64,000 nt of DNA from Bog-756 sp963812885 (GCA_963812885.1 CAWEWZ010000002.1:806001-870000); one strand, 5' to 3'; positions 48,322 to 58,189 are shown, counted from the first letter of the stretch. The notes: generated from the sequence alone by a model not told the origin. A program made the numbers and translations.

Positions 48322-48807
48322 ATGGTGCCGCCGATGGATAACGTGAATGAGGAAGAAGGGAACAACGGGCAGGTGAACCAGGTGAATTCAGAGCAGGTGG
48401 ATTCCGGGACGGTCGAAACGTCGGGTTCCGGCGACACGGCCGGTGCCGGCGACACGGCCGGTGCCGGAGCCGGGGAGTCGGTGAACGCCGGTCAGGTCAA
48501 CCAGGCCAATGCCGAGGGCCACGACCCCACGCCGGGGGATGTGCTACGCACCCTCCCCTCCGAGGCCGAGCGCCGGGGGACCCGGTTCGTCTCCGCCCAG
48601 GCCATGCAGGCCAAGCTGTTCTCGGTCTACGACGCCGCGGCGGCGGCCGAGGATGCGCTGGCCCTGGTGCAGCAACAGCTCACCCTGACCCTGAACCGCA
48701 ACTACTACGAGGCCGACGAGATCGAGCACATGGCTGCCGAGCTCGACTCGCTGCTCATGCTCGAGTCGCTGGACCTGTCCGAGGAGGACCTGGTCTCCGA
48801 GGACTGA
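48322..48807 (+). CDS. Hypothetical protein, acidic low-complexity N-terminus and helical C-terminus
   Basis: 161 residues. N-terminal half rich in Gly, Asn, Glu and Ser (NNGQVNQVNSEQV, TAGAGDTAGAGAG). C-terminal half is helical and conserved-looking: RFVSAQAMQAKLFSVYDAAAAAEDALALVQQQLTLTLNRNYYEADEIEHMAAELDSL. No membrane span or signal. Start may be ATG 48322 or 48334. No family recognised. It precedes the cyclic-nucleotide-binding gene on the same strand. Confidence 0.55.
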   Translation: MVPPMDNVNEEEGNNGQVNQVNSEQVDSGTVETSGSGDTAGAGDTAGAGAGESVNAGQVNQANAEGHDPTPGDVLRTLPSEAERRGTRFVSAQAMQAKLFSVYDAAAAAEDALALVQQQLTLTLNRNYYEADEIEHMAAELDSLLMLESLDLSEEDLVSED

Positions 48808-48865
48808 CCCGAGGCCCACCTGGGGTCCAGTGGAAAGCCGGACTTCCCGGGTACACAATGTGACA

Positions 48866-49858
48866 ATGCGAATCGAGAGCTCGGTCACCTCATTGTCCTG
48901 GATTCCCTCGGAGGCGGTCCGGGGGGCCACCCGGGTGGCCTTCGATGCCGGGTTCACCCACTACGACGACCCGCCGCCCGATGTCATCGAGGATCTCGAG
49001 GCGCTCAGGAAGGCGGACCGCTTCCGGTTCGCCAATGTGCTCTCGGCGTGGGCGGAGGTCGACGGTGACGGGAAGGTCTCCGACTACGGCTACTCGGGGG
49101 GAGGCCAGATGGGCTCCACCACCGCCGGGGTGGCCCGGTTCAAACGGGAGTTCGAGGCGGTCGCCCTCCCCGACATCCAGCTCACCCCCGAGGTGGGTCC
49201 GGGTTGGGTCCGGTTCACCCAGACGGCCGGGGGCCGGACCGGGCTCCCCGCCCCCCGGCGGGTCCGGCGCCGTCCGTTCATCCAGTGGCAGGCCCCGCTG
49301 GTGTGGTCGACCCTGAGCCTGACCCTGCACGCCGAACGGGACCCGGAGTTCGAGGTCCTCGGGGCCAGCCGCTTCCCCCGTCACTGGATCTTCGACGGCC
49401 AGGGCCGCCTGGCGGCCAAGTCCGGGCTGACCGACTTCCGCGACTGGTACCGCAAGTCGTTCGGCAAGTTCACCCCCTGGGGGGACCAGGACTCACCGGC
49501 GCTGATCACCGCGGTCGAGACCGCCCTCGAGCGCTCACTGTCCGTGCACATGATGGACAACGCCAAGCCCAAGTTCCGGAAGCTCAAGTCCGGGGAGACC
49601 CTGGTCACCGAAGGGGAGGCCGGCACCGACGTGTTCCTCATCCTCGACGGGGTGATGCGGGTGGAGAAGGGCGGTGAGCGGATCGCCGAGTACGGACCCG
49701 GGGCGGTGCTCGGGGAGCGGGCCGGCATCGAGAGCGGAACCCGCAACTCGACCCTGGTGGCGGTCACCGGCTGCCGGGTGGCGGTGGTGGCCCACGAGCA
49801 GATGGACAAGGAGCAGCTGCGGGAGCTGGCCAAGGGCCACGGGGCCGAGGACTCCTAG
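48866..49858 (+). CDS. Protein with C-terminal cyclic-nucleotide-binding (CAP-like) domain
   Basis: 330 residues. The N-terminal 225 residues are beta-rich and unrecognised. The C-terminal 100 residues, FRKLKSGETLVTEGEAGTDVFLILDGVMRVEKGGERIAEYGPGAVLGERAGIESGTRNSTLVAVTGC, are a CNB domain; the phosphate-cassette GERAG...R...S/T is present, so cAMP or cGMP may bind. No HTH follows it, so it is not a CRP-type regulator. A TACACAAT element lies just upstream of the ATG. Cyclase at 1229 could supply ligand. Confidence 0.8.
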   Translation: MRIESSVTSLSWIPSEAVRGATRVAFDAGFTHYDDPPPDVIEDLEALRKADRFRFANVLSAWAEVDGDGKVSDYGYSGGGQMGSTTAGVARFKREFEAVALPDIQLTPEVGPGWVRFTQTAGGRTGLPAPRRVRRRPFIQWQAPLVWSTLSLTLHAERDPEFEVLGASRFPRHWIFDGQGRLAAKSGLTDFRDWYRKSFGKFTPWGDQDSPALITAVETALERSLSVHMMDNAKPKFRKLKSGETLVTEGEAGTDVFLILDGVMRVEKGGERIAEYGPGAVLGERAGIESGTRNSTLVAVTGCRVAVVAHEQMDKEQLRELAKGHGAEDS

Positions 49859-49892
49859 CGCCCGAACCCGGGCCCGGTTCCGAGCCACCGGC

Positions 49893-49908
49893 GCCGGGCA
49901 GGCCCGGC
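49893..49908. terminator. GC-rich hairpin between convergent genes
   Basis: GCCGGGC AG GCCCGGC, perfect 7-bp stem, in the 58-base gap between the convergent CNB-domain gene and the LLM oxidoreductase. No T-run; the very small loop weakens the call. Confidence 0.35.
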
Positions 49909-49916
49909 CGCCTGCC

Positions 49917-50966
49917 TCAGCCGACGAGACGCTTGACCGCGGCCACCACGTCCACCGGGCGCTGCCCGCCGGTGGGGATGGGAAGCACCTGCAGGTGGGT
50001 CACCCCGGCGTCCCGGAACGCGGCGATCCGTTCGGCCACGTAGCTCTCCGGGCCGCACAGCGACGTCGCCTCGAGCAGTTCGTCGGGCACCAGCGCCTCG
50101 GCCTCGGTCTTCTTGCCGTCGAGGTAGAGGTTCTGGATCTTCTCCGCCTCCTCCTCGAACCCGTAGCGACGGACCACGTCGTTGTAGAAGTTCTTCCCCT
50201 TGGCCCCCATCCCCCCGACGTACAGGGCGACCATGGGCCGGGACAGGTTGCGCAGCGCGGCCACCTCCTCGCCCTCACCGATGGCCACCGGCCCGCCGAC
50301 GGTGATCTGCAGCGGACCGAGGGCCGGATCGCGTTTGGCGGCGCCGGCGTCGAGCGAGGCTCCCCACACCGAGCGGGCCCGCTCGGGCATGAACAGCATG
50401 GGGATCCAGCCGTTGGCCACCTCGGCCGCCATGGCCACGTTCTTCTCGCCCAGGGCGGCCACCCACACCGGGATGGACGGGCGCACCGGGTGGGCGATGA
50501 TCTTGAGCGGCTTGCCCAGCCCGGTGCCCTGATCGGCCGGGAGGGGCATGGAGTAGTAGGTGCCCTCGTGGACGAGCGGCGCCTGGCGGGCCCAGACCTG
50601 CCGGCAGATCTCGATGATCTCCCGGGTGCGGCCGATCGGGGCCGAGAAGGGCACGCCGTGCCAGCCCTCGATGACCTGGGGACCCGACGACCCCAGACCC
50701 AGGTGGAACCGGCCCTCGGACAGCGTGTCGATGCCGGCCGCGGTCATGGCGATCAGGGTGGGCGTCCGGGTGAAGATGGGCAGGATGGCCGAGCCGATCT
50801 CCACCCGTTCGGTGAGGGCGGCCAGGTAGCCCATCAGGCTGGGTGCGTCCAGGCCGTAGGCCTCGGCCACCCACACCAGGTCGAGCCCGGCCTTCTCGAG
50901 CTCGGCCACCTCGGCGGCGGCCTGGCGGAAGCCGCCCGAATAGCTGAGCATGGTGCTGATCTTCAT
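49917..50966 (-). CDS. F420-dependent LLM-class oxidoreductase
   Basis: 349 residues. KISTMLSYSGGFRQAAAEVAELEKAGLDLVWVAEAYGLDAPSLMGYLAALTERVEIGSAILPIFTRTPTLIAMTAAGIDTLSEGRFHLGLGSSGPQVIEGWHG is a typical luciferase-like TIM barrel; SSGPQVIEGWHG is the F420-binding side of the LLM F420 group. Predicted to use F420 for hydride transfer in the cytoplasm; substrate unknown. Followed downstream on the other strand by the CNB gene. Confidence 0.85.
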   Translation of the reverse strand: MKISTMLSYSGGFRQAAAEVAELEKAGLDLVWVAEAYGLDAPSLMGYLAALTERVEIGSAILPIFTRTPTLIAMTAAGIDTLSEGRFHLGLGSSGPQVIEGWHGVPFSAPIGRTREIIEICRQVWARQAPLVHEGTYYSMPLPADQGTGLGKPLKIIAHPVRPSIPVWVAALGEKNVAMAAEVANGWIPMLFMPERARSVWGASLDAGAAKRDPALGPLQITVGGPVAIGEGEEVAALRNLSRPMVALYVGGMGAKGKNFYNDVVRRYGFEEEAEKIQNLYLDGKKTEAEALVPDELLEATSLCGPESYVAERIAAFRDAGVTHLQVLPIPTGGQRPVDVVAAVKRLVG

Positions 50967-50997
50967 CGGTCATCCCCTCCTGGGTCGGGCCCCATTC

Positions 50998-51807
50998 CTA
51001 GTCCCAGAACCGGACGCTCATCGACTGGCTGGCGGTGGCCAACAACGTCCCGTCCTCCGACCACAGGTAGGCGACACCCTGCCCGTACCCGTCGACCAGC
51101 GCCTGGATGCGGATGTCGCACAGCACCCACTCGGTCGGCACCAGGCGGACCACCCGCAGCGTGTTGTCGAGGCTCCGGCACATCGCCCTCCGGCCGAGCG
51201 CCTGGGAGACGCCGCCGGTCACGTAGTCACCGATGATGGCCAGGGTGGCGGCCGACGGCTCCAGGTGGCCGGGCACCCGGGCCCACAGCGCACTGACCGG
51301 ATCGCCCGGGACCGTCCTCCCGGCGGTGAGCTCCTCGAAGGTCAGTCCCTGGGCCAGTCGGACGTCGATGAGATCGAAGATGGAGGCCGACGTGAAGCCC
51401 GGGATGCGACGGGGCGGGCAATCGTCGGGCGGCGGCACCTCGGGGGCGGTCACCCACACCCCGCCGGCATCCAGCCCTCCGGGGAGGCCGGCGGCGGCGT
51501 TGACGGTGAGGATCTCGGTCTCGCCCACCCGCCCCACCACCCGGCCCTGGGTGATCCGGCGGCCCACCGCGGCCAGGGTGACGGTCAGGTCGAGCACCGA
51601 TCCGCTCGGGGCGTAGGACAGGTACTGGGCCGTCGACCACACCGTGGCCCGGTCCGAGGCCCGCTCCAGGGCGGCGAGGGCGGCGCCCAGTCCGCACCCT
51701 CCGAACAGGAAGTTGCCGGGCGTGCACAGCTCGGGGGCCACGGCCAGGCGCCAGTGCAGATCGTCGCCCATCGGCTCCATGCCGAGGAACTCCTCGGCCT
51801 TGGTCAT
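50998..51807 (-). CDS. Acyl-CoA thioesterase, double-hotdog type
   Basis: 269 residues from ATG 51807. LAVAPELCTPGNFLFGGCGLGAALAALERASDRATVWSTAQYLSYAPSGSVLDLTVTLAAVGRRITQGRVVG is the first hotdog, and LVPTEWVLCDIRIQALVDGYGQGVAYLWSEDGTLLATASQSMSVRF the second, as in TesB-like thioesterases. Predicted to hydrolyse acyl-CoA. It is upstream of the LLM gene and downstream of the acyl-CoA dehydrogenase on the same strand, a lipid-metabolism cluster. Confidence 0.75.
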   Translation of the reverse strand: MTKAEEFLGMEPMGDDLHWRLAVAPELCTPGNFLFGGCGLGAALAALERASDRATVWSTAQYLSYAPSGSVLDLTVTLAAVGRRITQGRVVGRVGETEILTVNAAAGLPGGLDAGGVWVTAPEVPPPDDCPPRRIPGFTSASIFDLIDVRLAQGLTFEELTAGRTVPGDPVSALWARVPGHLEPSAATLAIIGDYVTGGVSQALGRRAMCRSLDNTLRVVRLVPTEWVLCDIRIQALVDGYGQGVAYLWSEDGTLLATASQSMSVRFWD

Positions 51808-51868
51808 CTGACCGGCACCCCGGGTCGGTCCGGCGCCGCGGCGCGGTGGCGCTCCCCTCCCGGCGGCA

Positions 51869-53066
51869 TCAGTTTCTCGGAACCTTCGACCACGGCATCT
51901 CCTTGTCGACCCGGACGTCGCCGGGCAGCCCGAGGATCCGCTCACCGAGGATGTTCCGCTGGATCTCGGAGGTGCCCCCCTCGATCGAGTTGGCCCGCGA
52001 CCGGATGAACATCTTCCGGGCCGAGCCGGCCGGGCCGACCAGACCCGAGCGTCTCGGCCCGCCGCATGGTGTAGTCGTACCCGACCAGGGCGTCTGCTCC
52101 CATCAGGTCGATGCAGAGCTCGTAGACCCGCTTGTTCACCTCGGCGAACATCAGCTTGGCGATCGATCCCTCGGGACCGGGATTGCCCGCCTTGCGGTTC
52201 TGGCTGGCCCGCAGGTTGGTGAGGCGCAGGACCTCGGCCTCGATCCACAGTCGGGTGAGACGGTCGCGGTCGACCGGGTCCTGCCGCGAGGCGTCGGCCT
52301 GCCAGATGCGGATGGCTTCGGCGATCGATCCCGAGCCCCGAACCGGCGGACCACTGCCCCCGCCGATGGAGGTGCGCTCGTTCGACAGGGTGGTCATGGC
52401 CACCCGCCACCCCTCGCCGACATCGCCGATCCGGTCGGCGTCCGGAACCCGCACCTCGGTGAGGTAGACCTCGTTGAACTCGGCCTCCCCGGTCATCTGG
52501 CGCAACGGGCGCACCTCCACGCCGGGTGCGTGCATGTCCAGGGCGAAGTAGGTGAGACCCTTGTGCTTGGGCGCCTCGGGGTCGGTCCGGGCCACCAGCA
52601 TCCCGCGGTCGGCGATGTGGGCCAGCGTGTTCCACACCTTCTGGCCGGTGATCACCCACTCGTCCCCGTCGCGGACGGCGCGGGTGGCCAGCCCGGCCAG
52701 GTCCGAGCCGGCACCGGGCTCGCTGAACAGCTGGCACCACGACTCCTCGCCGGTGAACGTCGGTCGCAGCATCCGCCGGCGCAGCTCCTCCGAGCCGTGG
52801 GTGACCACGGTGGGGCCGGCCATGGTCAGGCCGAAGAACTCCCGGGCCCCGGGCGGCGTGGCCCCGGCCTGGCCCACCCGCCGGTCGATCTCCCGCTGGA
52901 AATTGGGCGCCAGGTTGAGCCCCCCGTACCCCTCGGGGAAGGAGACCCAGGCCAGACCGAGCTCGAACTGGCGGGACCGGAACTCCTCCACCGTCGAGGC
53001 CCGCGGATCGCTCTCGTCGAGGAGCTGGCCGATCCGATCGTTCACCAGGGTGGTCTCGTCTGCCAT
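51869..53066 (-). CDS. Acyl-CoA dehydrogenase family protein; one frameshift
   Basis: About 399 residues from ATG 53066. LFSEPGAGSDLAGLATRAVRDGDEWVITGQKVW is the FAD/substrate motif, and LRQMTGEAEFNEVYLTEVRVPDADRIGDVGEGWRVAMTTL follows. A shift near 52045 restores VGPAGSARKMFIRSRANSIEGGTSEIQRNILGERILGLP, the conserved C-terminus. Predicted to oxidise an acyl-CoA, with electrons to ETF. The IEGGTSEIQ region contains the usual Glu-neighbouring signature. The thioesterase follows 61 bases on. Confidence 0.88.
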
Positions 53067-53146
53067 ACCCAGAACATACTCGCGGCGATTTCCGCGGCCC
53101 CGGGGCCGGGAGGCCAGTCGCCGGTCGGCCAGGGTCGGCCGGGGGG

Positions 53147-53758
53147 TCAGGGCTGGAGCCGGGCGATCTCCCACCCGGCGGGACCGGGCCGGTAGCGGAT
53201 CCGGTCGTGCAGGCGGTCGTCCCGGTTCTGCCAGAACTCGTAGCACTGGGGTCGCATCCGCACGCCGCCCCACCACGCCGGCCGCGGAATGGGGCGTCCG
53301 GCGAATTCCGCCTGCAGGGCCTCGACCCGGGCGTCGAGCAGCGAGCGGTCCTCGATGACCTGGCTCTGGTGGGAGGCATGGGCGCCGATCTGGGCCCCGC
53401 GGGGCCGGGTGGCGAAGTAGGTGTCGGACTCCTCGTCGCTGGTCCGCTCGACCGTCCCCTCGATGCGCACCTGCCGACCCCTCGGCTCCCAGTAGAAGAG
53501 GAGGGCGGCGTGGGGATCGACGGTGAGCTCGCGTCCCTTGCGGCTGTCGTAGTTGGTGTGGAACACGAACCCGGCCTCGCCCCAGCCCTTGAGGAGCACC
53601 ATCCGCGCCGACGGGCGGCCGTCGGCGTCGACGGTGGCCACGGCCATGGCCTCGGGGGCCGACACCACGGTGGCGGCGTCGTCGAACCAGCGGCCGAACT
53701 GGACCAGGGGATCGGGATCGAGGTCACGCTCGAGCAGCGGTTCGAAGGACCCGGTCAC
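53147..53758 (-). CDS. pdxH: Pyridoxamine 5-prime-phosphate oxidase
   Basis: 203 residues. MAVATVDADGRPSARMVLLKGWGEAGFVFHTNYDSRKGREL is the FMN-binding start with the RxVLLKG signature, and LLFYWEPRGRQVRIEGTVERTSDEESDTYF follows. WWGGVRMRPQCYEFWQNRDDRLHDRIRY and the terminal RLQP are the PLP-site signature of PdxH. Makes PLP from PNP/PMP. Divergent from the class V aminotransferase, a PLP enzyme. Confidence 0.93.
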   Translation of the reverse strand: MTGSFEPLLERDLDPDPLVQFGRWFDDAATVVSAPEAMAVATVDADGRPSARMVLLKGWGEAGFVFHTNYDSRKGRELTVDPHAALLFYWEPRGRQVRIEGTVERTSDEESDTYFATRPRGAQIGAHASHQSQVIEDRSLLDARVEALQAEFAGRPIPRPAWWGGVRMRPQCYEFWQNRDDRLHDRIRYRPGPAGWEIARLQP

Positions 53759-53822
53759 AGCCCGACCCTACCGGGTCGGCTCCGGGCGCCCCGGCCCGGG
53801 CGGGCCGGTAGATTCGGTCCCC

Positions 53823-55029
53823 GTGACCGCCGCCATCGACGTCGAGGCCGAGCGGGCGGCCACGCCGGGGTGCCGCGACGGTCGCCCACCTCAACAACGC
53901 CGGTGCCGCCCTCCCCACCCGGGCCACCGTCGACGCCATGGTCGACCACCTGCACCTCGAGTCGGAGCGGGGCGGGTACGAGGCGGCGGTGCTGGTGGCC
54001 GGGCGCCTGGCCGCACTCCGCTCGTCGGCGGCCCGGCTGCTCGGCGCCGGTGACGGTGACGTGGTGGTCACCGGATCGGACACCCAGGGGTGGACCAAGG
54101 CGCTGTGGGGCTTCGTCCTCGGTGGCGGGATCGCCCGGGGCCAGCGTCTGCTGGCCGACCGGATCGCCTACGACAGCCACTACCTGGGGCTGCTCCAGGT
54201 GTGCGAACTGACCGGCGCCACCATCGAGGTGGTGCCGAGCACCGGCGACGGCACCATCGACCTGGACGCGCTGGCCGCGGCCCTCGAGCCGGGTCGGATC
54301 GCGCTGGCCGCCCTCACCCACATCGGGACCCACCGGGGCCTGGTCAATCCGGTCGAAGAGGCGGGGGCGGCCTGCCGGCGGGCCGGGGTGCCGTTCTTCC
54401 TCGATGCCTGCCAGAGCCTCGGCCAGGTTCCGGTGGACGTCGACCGCATCGGCTGCGACGTGGCCACCGCCACCGGCCGCAAATGGTTGCGCGGGCCCCG
54501 GGGCACCGGGCTCCTCTTCGCCCGGGCGGCGTTCGCCGATCGGCTCCGCCCGCCGGGCATCGGATCGAGCGGAGCCCTGTGGGAGGACGCCGGCCACTAC
54601 CGGCTCGGAGCGGGCGCCGACCGGCTCTCCGAGTTCGAGGTCCCGGTTGCCGCCCACATCGGTCTGGGCGTGGCCATCGACCACGCCCTCGCCCTCGGGG
54701 TCGGGGTCATCGCCGAGCGGGTCAACGATCTGGCCGAGCGCCTGCGGGCCGCCCTCGACGCCGTCGACGGGGTCGAGGTCCACGACGGCGGCGACCGCCG
54801 CTCGGGCATCGTGACCTTCACCGTGGCCGGTGCCGCCCCCCGGTCGGTGGCCGCCGCCGCCGCCGCGGCCGGCATCAACGTCTCGGTGAGCGAGGCCACC
54901 GGGGCCCGCCTGGACATGGCCCCGCCGAAGCCGCAGTCGGTGGTGCGGGCCTCGCCCCACTACTACAACACCGAGGCGGAGCTCGACCGTCTGGTCGAGG
55001 TGGTGGCGGTGGCGGTGGCGGCGCGGTGA
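53823..55029 (+). CDS. Class V aminotransferase (cysteine desulfurase-like fold); one frameshift
   Basis: GTG 53823 begins VTAAIDVEAERAA; a shift near 53870 joins RATVAHLNNAGAALPTRATVDAMVDHLHLE. ATGRKWLRGPRGTGLLF gives the PLP Lys, and FFLDACQSLGQVPVDVDRIGCDV the Asp that holds the pyridine nitrogen; PHYYNTEAELDRLV ends. About 400 residues, normal for the class V fold. Could be an isopenicillin-epimerase-like, EgtE-like or desulfurase-like enzyme; no Cys loop typical of IscS/SufS seen, so desulfurase is less likely. Divergent from pdxH. Confidence 0.8.
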
Positions 55030-55035
55030 GTCGGG

Positions 55036-56397
55036 TCAGGTGAGGGTGGCCAGCACGTTGTGGGCGGTCTCCTCACCGGATCGGACCGCCCCCTCCATGT
55101 ACCCGTTCCACACCGACGAGCACTCGGCACCGGCCCAGTGGACGAGGCCGACCGGCTCGGTCAGGGCCGACCCGAAGTCGGTCCACACCCCGGGCGTGAA
55201 GTGGGCGCCGTAGCAGCCCCGGCTGTACTCCTCGGCCATCCAGTCCCGCTCGAGGTACTCGACGGGATGCGCGGCCCGGGGACCGAAGTAGCGGACGAAG
55301 CACGCCACGGCGGCGTCGCGGCGCTCCTCCACCGTCAGTCGGGCGGCGGCCCGGCCGTCGTTGGCCTCCATGAACCCCATGAGCACACCCGGGGTCCCCT
55401 CCGGCGGTGAGTTGTCGAAGGTCACCTTGACCGGCCCCTGATCGGACGCGGCCTGGCCGGTGAGCCCGTCCGCCCGCCAGAACGGCTCCTCGTAGACGGC
55501 GTACAACTTGATCACCGAGCCGGCGGGGAGCCGCTGGGTGAGCTGATCCCGCCAGGACGGGAGGGCCGGTGCGTACTCGAGGCGTCCGGCGAGGGTGGGG
55601 GGCAGCGTGACGATGGCGCGATCGGCCTCGTACACGTCGCCGTCCCGGGTGGTCACCGACACCCGCCCTCGCTCCTGCACGATGCGGCGCACCGGGCTGT
55701 CCAGGGTGACCCGATCGCCGAGGGCGGCGGCCATGGCCTCGCTCACCCGGATGGATCCGCCCACGATGCGGTCCTGTTGGGCACCCTGGTCGGTGCTGAG
55801 CAACCCCTCGAGGTCGGTTCCCGAGTGGGCGTAGAAGAGTGCATGGAGGGCCGAGAGGTTCGTGCTCTCGGCCGAGAACACCGCCTCGGTGGCCACCCGG
55901 AAATAGGTCCGCGCCGTCGCCGTCCTCAGGTTCCGGACGATCCAGGTCTCGAAGGTCTGGCCGTCCAGCGCTCTGGCCCCCGGTCCCGTCCACGGTCGGT
56001 CGAGCGGGATCTTGTCGGCCAGTCGCTTGAACCGGGTCAGGCCCTGGAAGAGGTCGGCGAGCACGAAGGGGTTGAGCTTGGGTACCGCTCCCCGCTTCGA
56101 CGCCATCCGGGTCTGCCGTCCCCCGAGCTGGATCACGTGCTTGCCGGTGTTATAGGTCGGGAACGTTTCGAGGCCCAGTTCCCGGGTGAGCTCGTACATG
56201 CGGTTCTGGGTGGGCCCGAGCCACTGGCCGCCGAGCTCGACCGGGGTTCCACCCTGGGTGAATCCACCTTCGGTCCGGCCTCCGACCCTCCCCCGGGCCT
56301 CGAGCACCATCACCTCCACTCCCGACATGTGCAGCGTGCGGGCCGCGGCCAGGCCGGACAGGCCGGCTCCGATGACGAGTACCTGGGTGTCGGTCAC
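55036..56397 (-). CDS. Flavin monoamine oxidase family protein
   Basis: 453 residues from GTG 56397. QVLVIGAGLSGLAAARTLHMSGVEVMVLEARGRVGGRTE is the FAD loop; GGTPVELGGQWLGPTQNRMYELTRELGLETF the substrate-side conserved start of monoamine oxidases, and PVGLVHWAGAECSSVWNGYMEGAVRSGEETA the C-terminal FAD motif. The usual 8-alpha-cysteinyl flavin Cys may be the Cys of AECSSVW, which is at a different place from mammalian MAO. Overlaps the secernin-like gene by 4 bases (GTGA). Confidence 0.87.
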   Translation of the reverse strand: MTDTQVLVIGAGLSGLAAARTLHMSGVEVMVLEARGRVGGRTEGGFTQGGTPVELGGQWLGPTQNRMYELTRELGLETFPTYNTGKHVIQLGGRQTRMASKRGAVPKLNPFVLADLFQGLTRFKRLADKIPLDRPWTGPGARALDGQTFETWIVRNLRTATARTYFRVATEAVFSAESTNLSALHALFYAHSGTDLEGLLSTDQGAQQDRIVGGSIRVSEAMAAALGDRVTLDSPVRRIVQERGRVSVTTRDGDVYEADRAIVTLPPTLAGRLEYAPALPSWRDQLTQRLPAGSVIKLYAVYEEPFWRADGLTGQAASDQGPVKVTFDNSPPEGTPGVLMGFMEANDGRAAARLTVEERRDAAVACFVRYFGPRAAHPVEYLERDWMAEEYSRGCYGAHFTPGVWTDFGSALTEPVGLVHWAGAECSSVWNGYMEGAVRSGEETAHNVLATLT

Positions 56398-57593
56398 GGG
56401 GTGAGCTCCTTGTCGAGACGGGCGGCCCGGTCCGCGGCCTTCCACGCCCGACGGACCCATGGCGGACGGCCGTCGGCGAGGTGGGCCCCGGCCACATCGG
56501 CCAGCCACCGGCGCTCCAGCCGCTCGCTCTCCGAGAAGGCCGCTGCGGTGGCCGGTGGTTCGGCGATCCACCTCGCCTCGGTCCGATCTCGGGCGTGCCG
56601 GTAGCGGGCGATCAATGTCCCGTAGGCCCGCATGGTGGTGCGGTGGAGCAGTTCGTGTCTCCACCACGGGCTGTGGGCGTCGAACACGTTGGTCGGCGGC
56701 GGACCGAGGTCGACGGGCGAGTCCACGGCGACCGGCTTGAACAGTGATGTGCACGGCGCTGAGGTGGCGGTGGCCCAATGGCGGGGCGCACCGCGGAGGT
56801 CGGACACCCACGAGGCGGTGGTCTGGCTCGAGGCGAGCACACCCCCGGCATGGACGCAGGGGGCACCGAGGCCGCCGTGGACGAGGGACCAACCGGGGTC
56901 AGCCGTCGGACCGTGGGTCCGGAGTGCCTCCATGAGATCGGCGGGGCCGGTGGCCCGGCAGGCCAGGGGCTCGGTCAGCGACCGGCGGACCGAAGCCGAA
57001 GCCATCCAGGTCCGCACCGGATTGGCATGGGCCTTGGCGAAGGAAGGGATCGTGAGTCCGTTGGAGATGCTCCGGCCCGGTCCGCTCACCTGCTCGCAGG
57101 CCCAGTGCCGGCCGGCGGTCTCGAGCACGAAGGCGCCCGACGGATCGGCCACCAGAAAGCTGTTGTCATAGGTGAACCCCGGACGCTCGTTGCTGCACGG
57201 GCCGCCCTGGCCGTGGCGTTCGAGCAGCTCGACCATCACCGAGACGGCCGCTTCGGCCTTCGCCGCCCGCTCGAGTCCGAGCCGGACCAGGTCCATACCC
57301 AACAGGGCCTTCGGCCGGTCGGGTCCCTTGGTGAAGACGGCCTCGTTGCCGATGACCACGCCGTGTTCGTTGGTACCCATCTCCGCTCCCCACATCCACC
57401 AGGGCCGGGAGATCAACGTGGCGTGGGTGTGTTCGGCCTGGGGCACGTCGACCCACGTGCACGCCACCCGGGTCCCAGCCGGATGGTCGGCCCCTCGGGT
57501 CCACTCGAGGAGCTGGGCCTCGTTGGGGTCGCGGTCGCTGTTCTTGGCGAACATCACGCCGTCGCCGGTAATGGCCACAAACGAATCACACAT
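56394..57593 (-). CDS. Secernin-like peptidase C69 (Ntn hydrolase)
   Basis: 399 residues. MCDSFVAITGDGVMFAKNSDRDPNEAQLLEW: Cys2 becomes the N-terminal nucleophile after Met removal, and KNSDR is the conserved oxyanion region of secernin/dipeptidase C69 family. GMTNEHGV-like segment MGTNEHGVVIGNEAVF follows. Predicted cytosolic amidase or dipeptidase, though eukaryotic secernins are not proven peptidases. Co-transcribed with and upstream of the amine oxidase, start ATG 57593. Confidence 0.8.
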   Translation of the reverse strand: MCDSFVAITGDGVMFAKNSDRDPNEAQLLEWTRGADHPAGTRVACTWVDVPQAEHTHATLISRPWWMWGAEMGTNEHGVVIGNEAVFTKGPDRPKALLGMDLVRLGLERAAKAEAAVSVMVELLERHGQGGPCSNERPGFTYDNSFLVADPSGAFVLETAGRHWACEQVSGPGRSISNGLTIPSFAKAHANPVRTWMASASVRRSLTEPLACRATGPADLMEALRTHGPTADPGWSLVHGGLGAPCVHAGGVLASSQTTASWVSDLRGAPRHWATATSAPCTSLFKPVAVDSPVDLGPPPTNVFDAHSPWWRHELLHRTTMRAYGTLIARYRHARDRTEARWIAEPPATAAAFSESERLERRWLADVAGAHLADGRPPWVRRAWKAADRAARLDKELTP

Positions 57594-57680
57594 CGGGTCT
57601 CCCCCGCACGCGGCCCACCTTCGACGACGCTCCGCCGTCCCTCTGTCTCGGCTCCTCGGCTGTCGCTGAACTTACACCTG

Positions 57681-57698
57681 GGTGGGTTCGATCCCACC
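57681..57698. terminator. Hairpin GGTGGG-TTCGAT-CCCACC
   Basis: 6-bp perfect stem and 6-base loop in the 157-base gap between the PPOX-type gene end (57751) and the secernin-like start (57593), both minus strand. Could end PPOX transcription. It looks like a tRNA T-arm, but nothing else of a tRNA is present. Confidence 0.35.
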
Positions 57699-57750
57699 GG
57701 TCGGCCCGGGGAGACAGGTCCGTCGAAATTCGTGACTGTTTTTATGGACT

Positions 57751-58179
57751 TTAGAGGTCCGGCACCTCCCCCGACCAACCGGTCAGCCCGGCCACCTCGA
57801 ACACGGTCAGGTCGGTCCAGGGCCGGTGCTCGTACTGGCGGTACTTCAGGGCGAGCATCGACCCGAGCCCCCGCCGCTGGTCGTCGTCGGCGGCGATCCG
57901 GATCACCGATGCCCGGACCCACCACAGCCGCGACCAGTCGTCGTTGTCCCAGTGGTCGCACAGCAGCACGCCACGCGGATCGTCATCGAGATTGCGGTTC
58001 CGTTGGAGCACGGCCGAGGACTTGGGTTTGACCAGGTCGACGGGAACGGCCACCCGCAGCCCGTCGACCACGAAGCACACCGGGACGGCGTCCACCCCCC
58101 GATCCGGATGCCGGGTGGCCAGCACCCCGCGTTCCGAGCGGCGCAGCAATTCCTCGCATCGCGACCGGGTCAGTCGCAC
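57751..58179 (-). CDS. PPOX-class (FMN/F420-binding split-barrel) oxidoreductase
   Basis: 142 residues from GTG 58179. VRLTRSRCEELLRRSERGVLATRHPDRGVDAVPVCFVVDGLRVAVPVDLVKPK is the split-barrel start of PPOX-class proteins; RNRNLDDDPRGVLLCDHW and WWVRASVIRIAAD follow. F420 versus FMN use cannot be decided here. The open frame upstream reaches 58233 but overlaps the Tag gene; the GTG 10 bases after its stop is the sensible start. Same operon as Tag. Confidence 0.7.
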   Translation of the reverse strand: MRLTRSRCEELLRRSERGVLATRHPDRGVDAVPVCFVVDGLRVAVPVDLVKPKSSAVLQRNRNLDDDPRGVLLCDHWDNDDWSRLWWVRASVIRIAADDDQRRGLGSMLALKYRQYEHRPWTDLTVFEVAGLTGWSGEVPDL

Positions 58180-58189
58180 CGGACCGGGC

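Noticed and set aside
57681..57698. tRNA T-arm-like GGTGGGTTCGATCCCACC
   Set aside because: No acceptor stem, anticodon arm or CCA-type end nearby; the loop is 6 bases, not 7. Kept only as a possible terminator.
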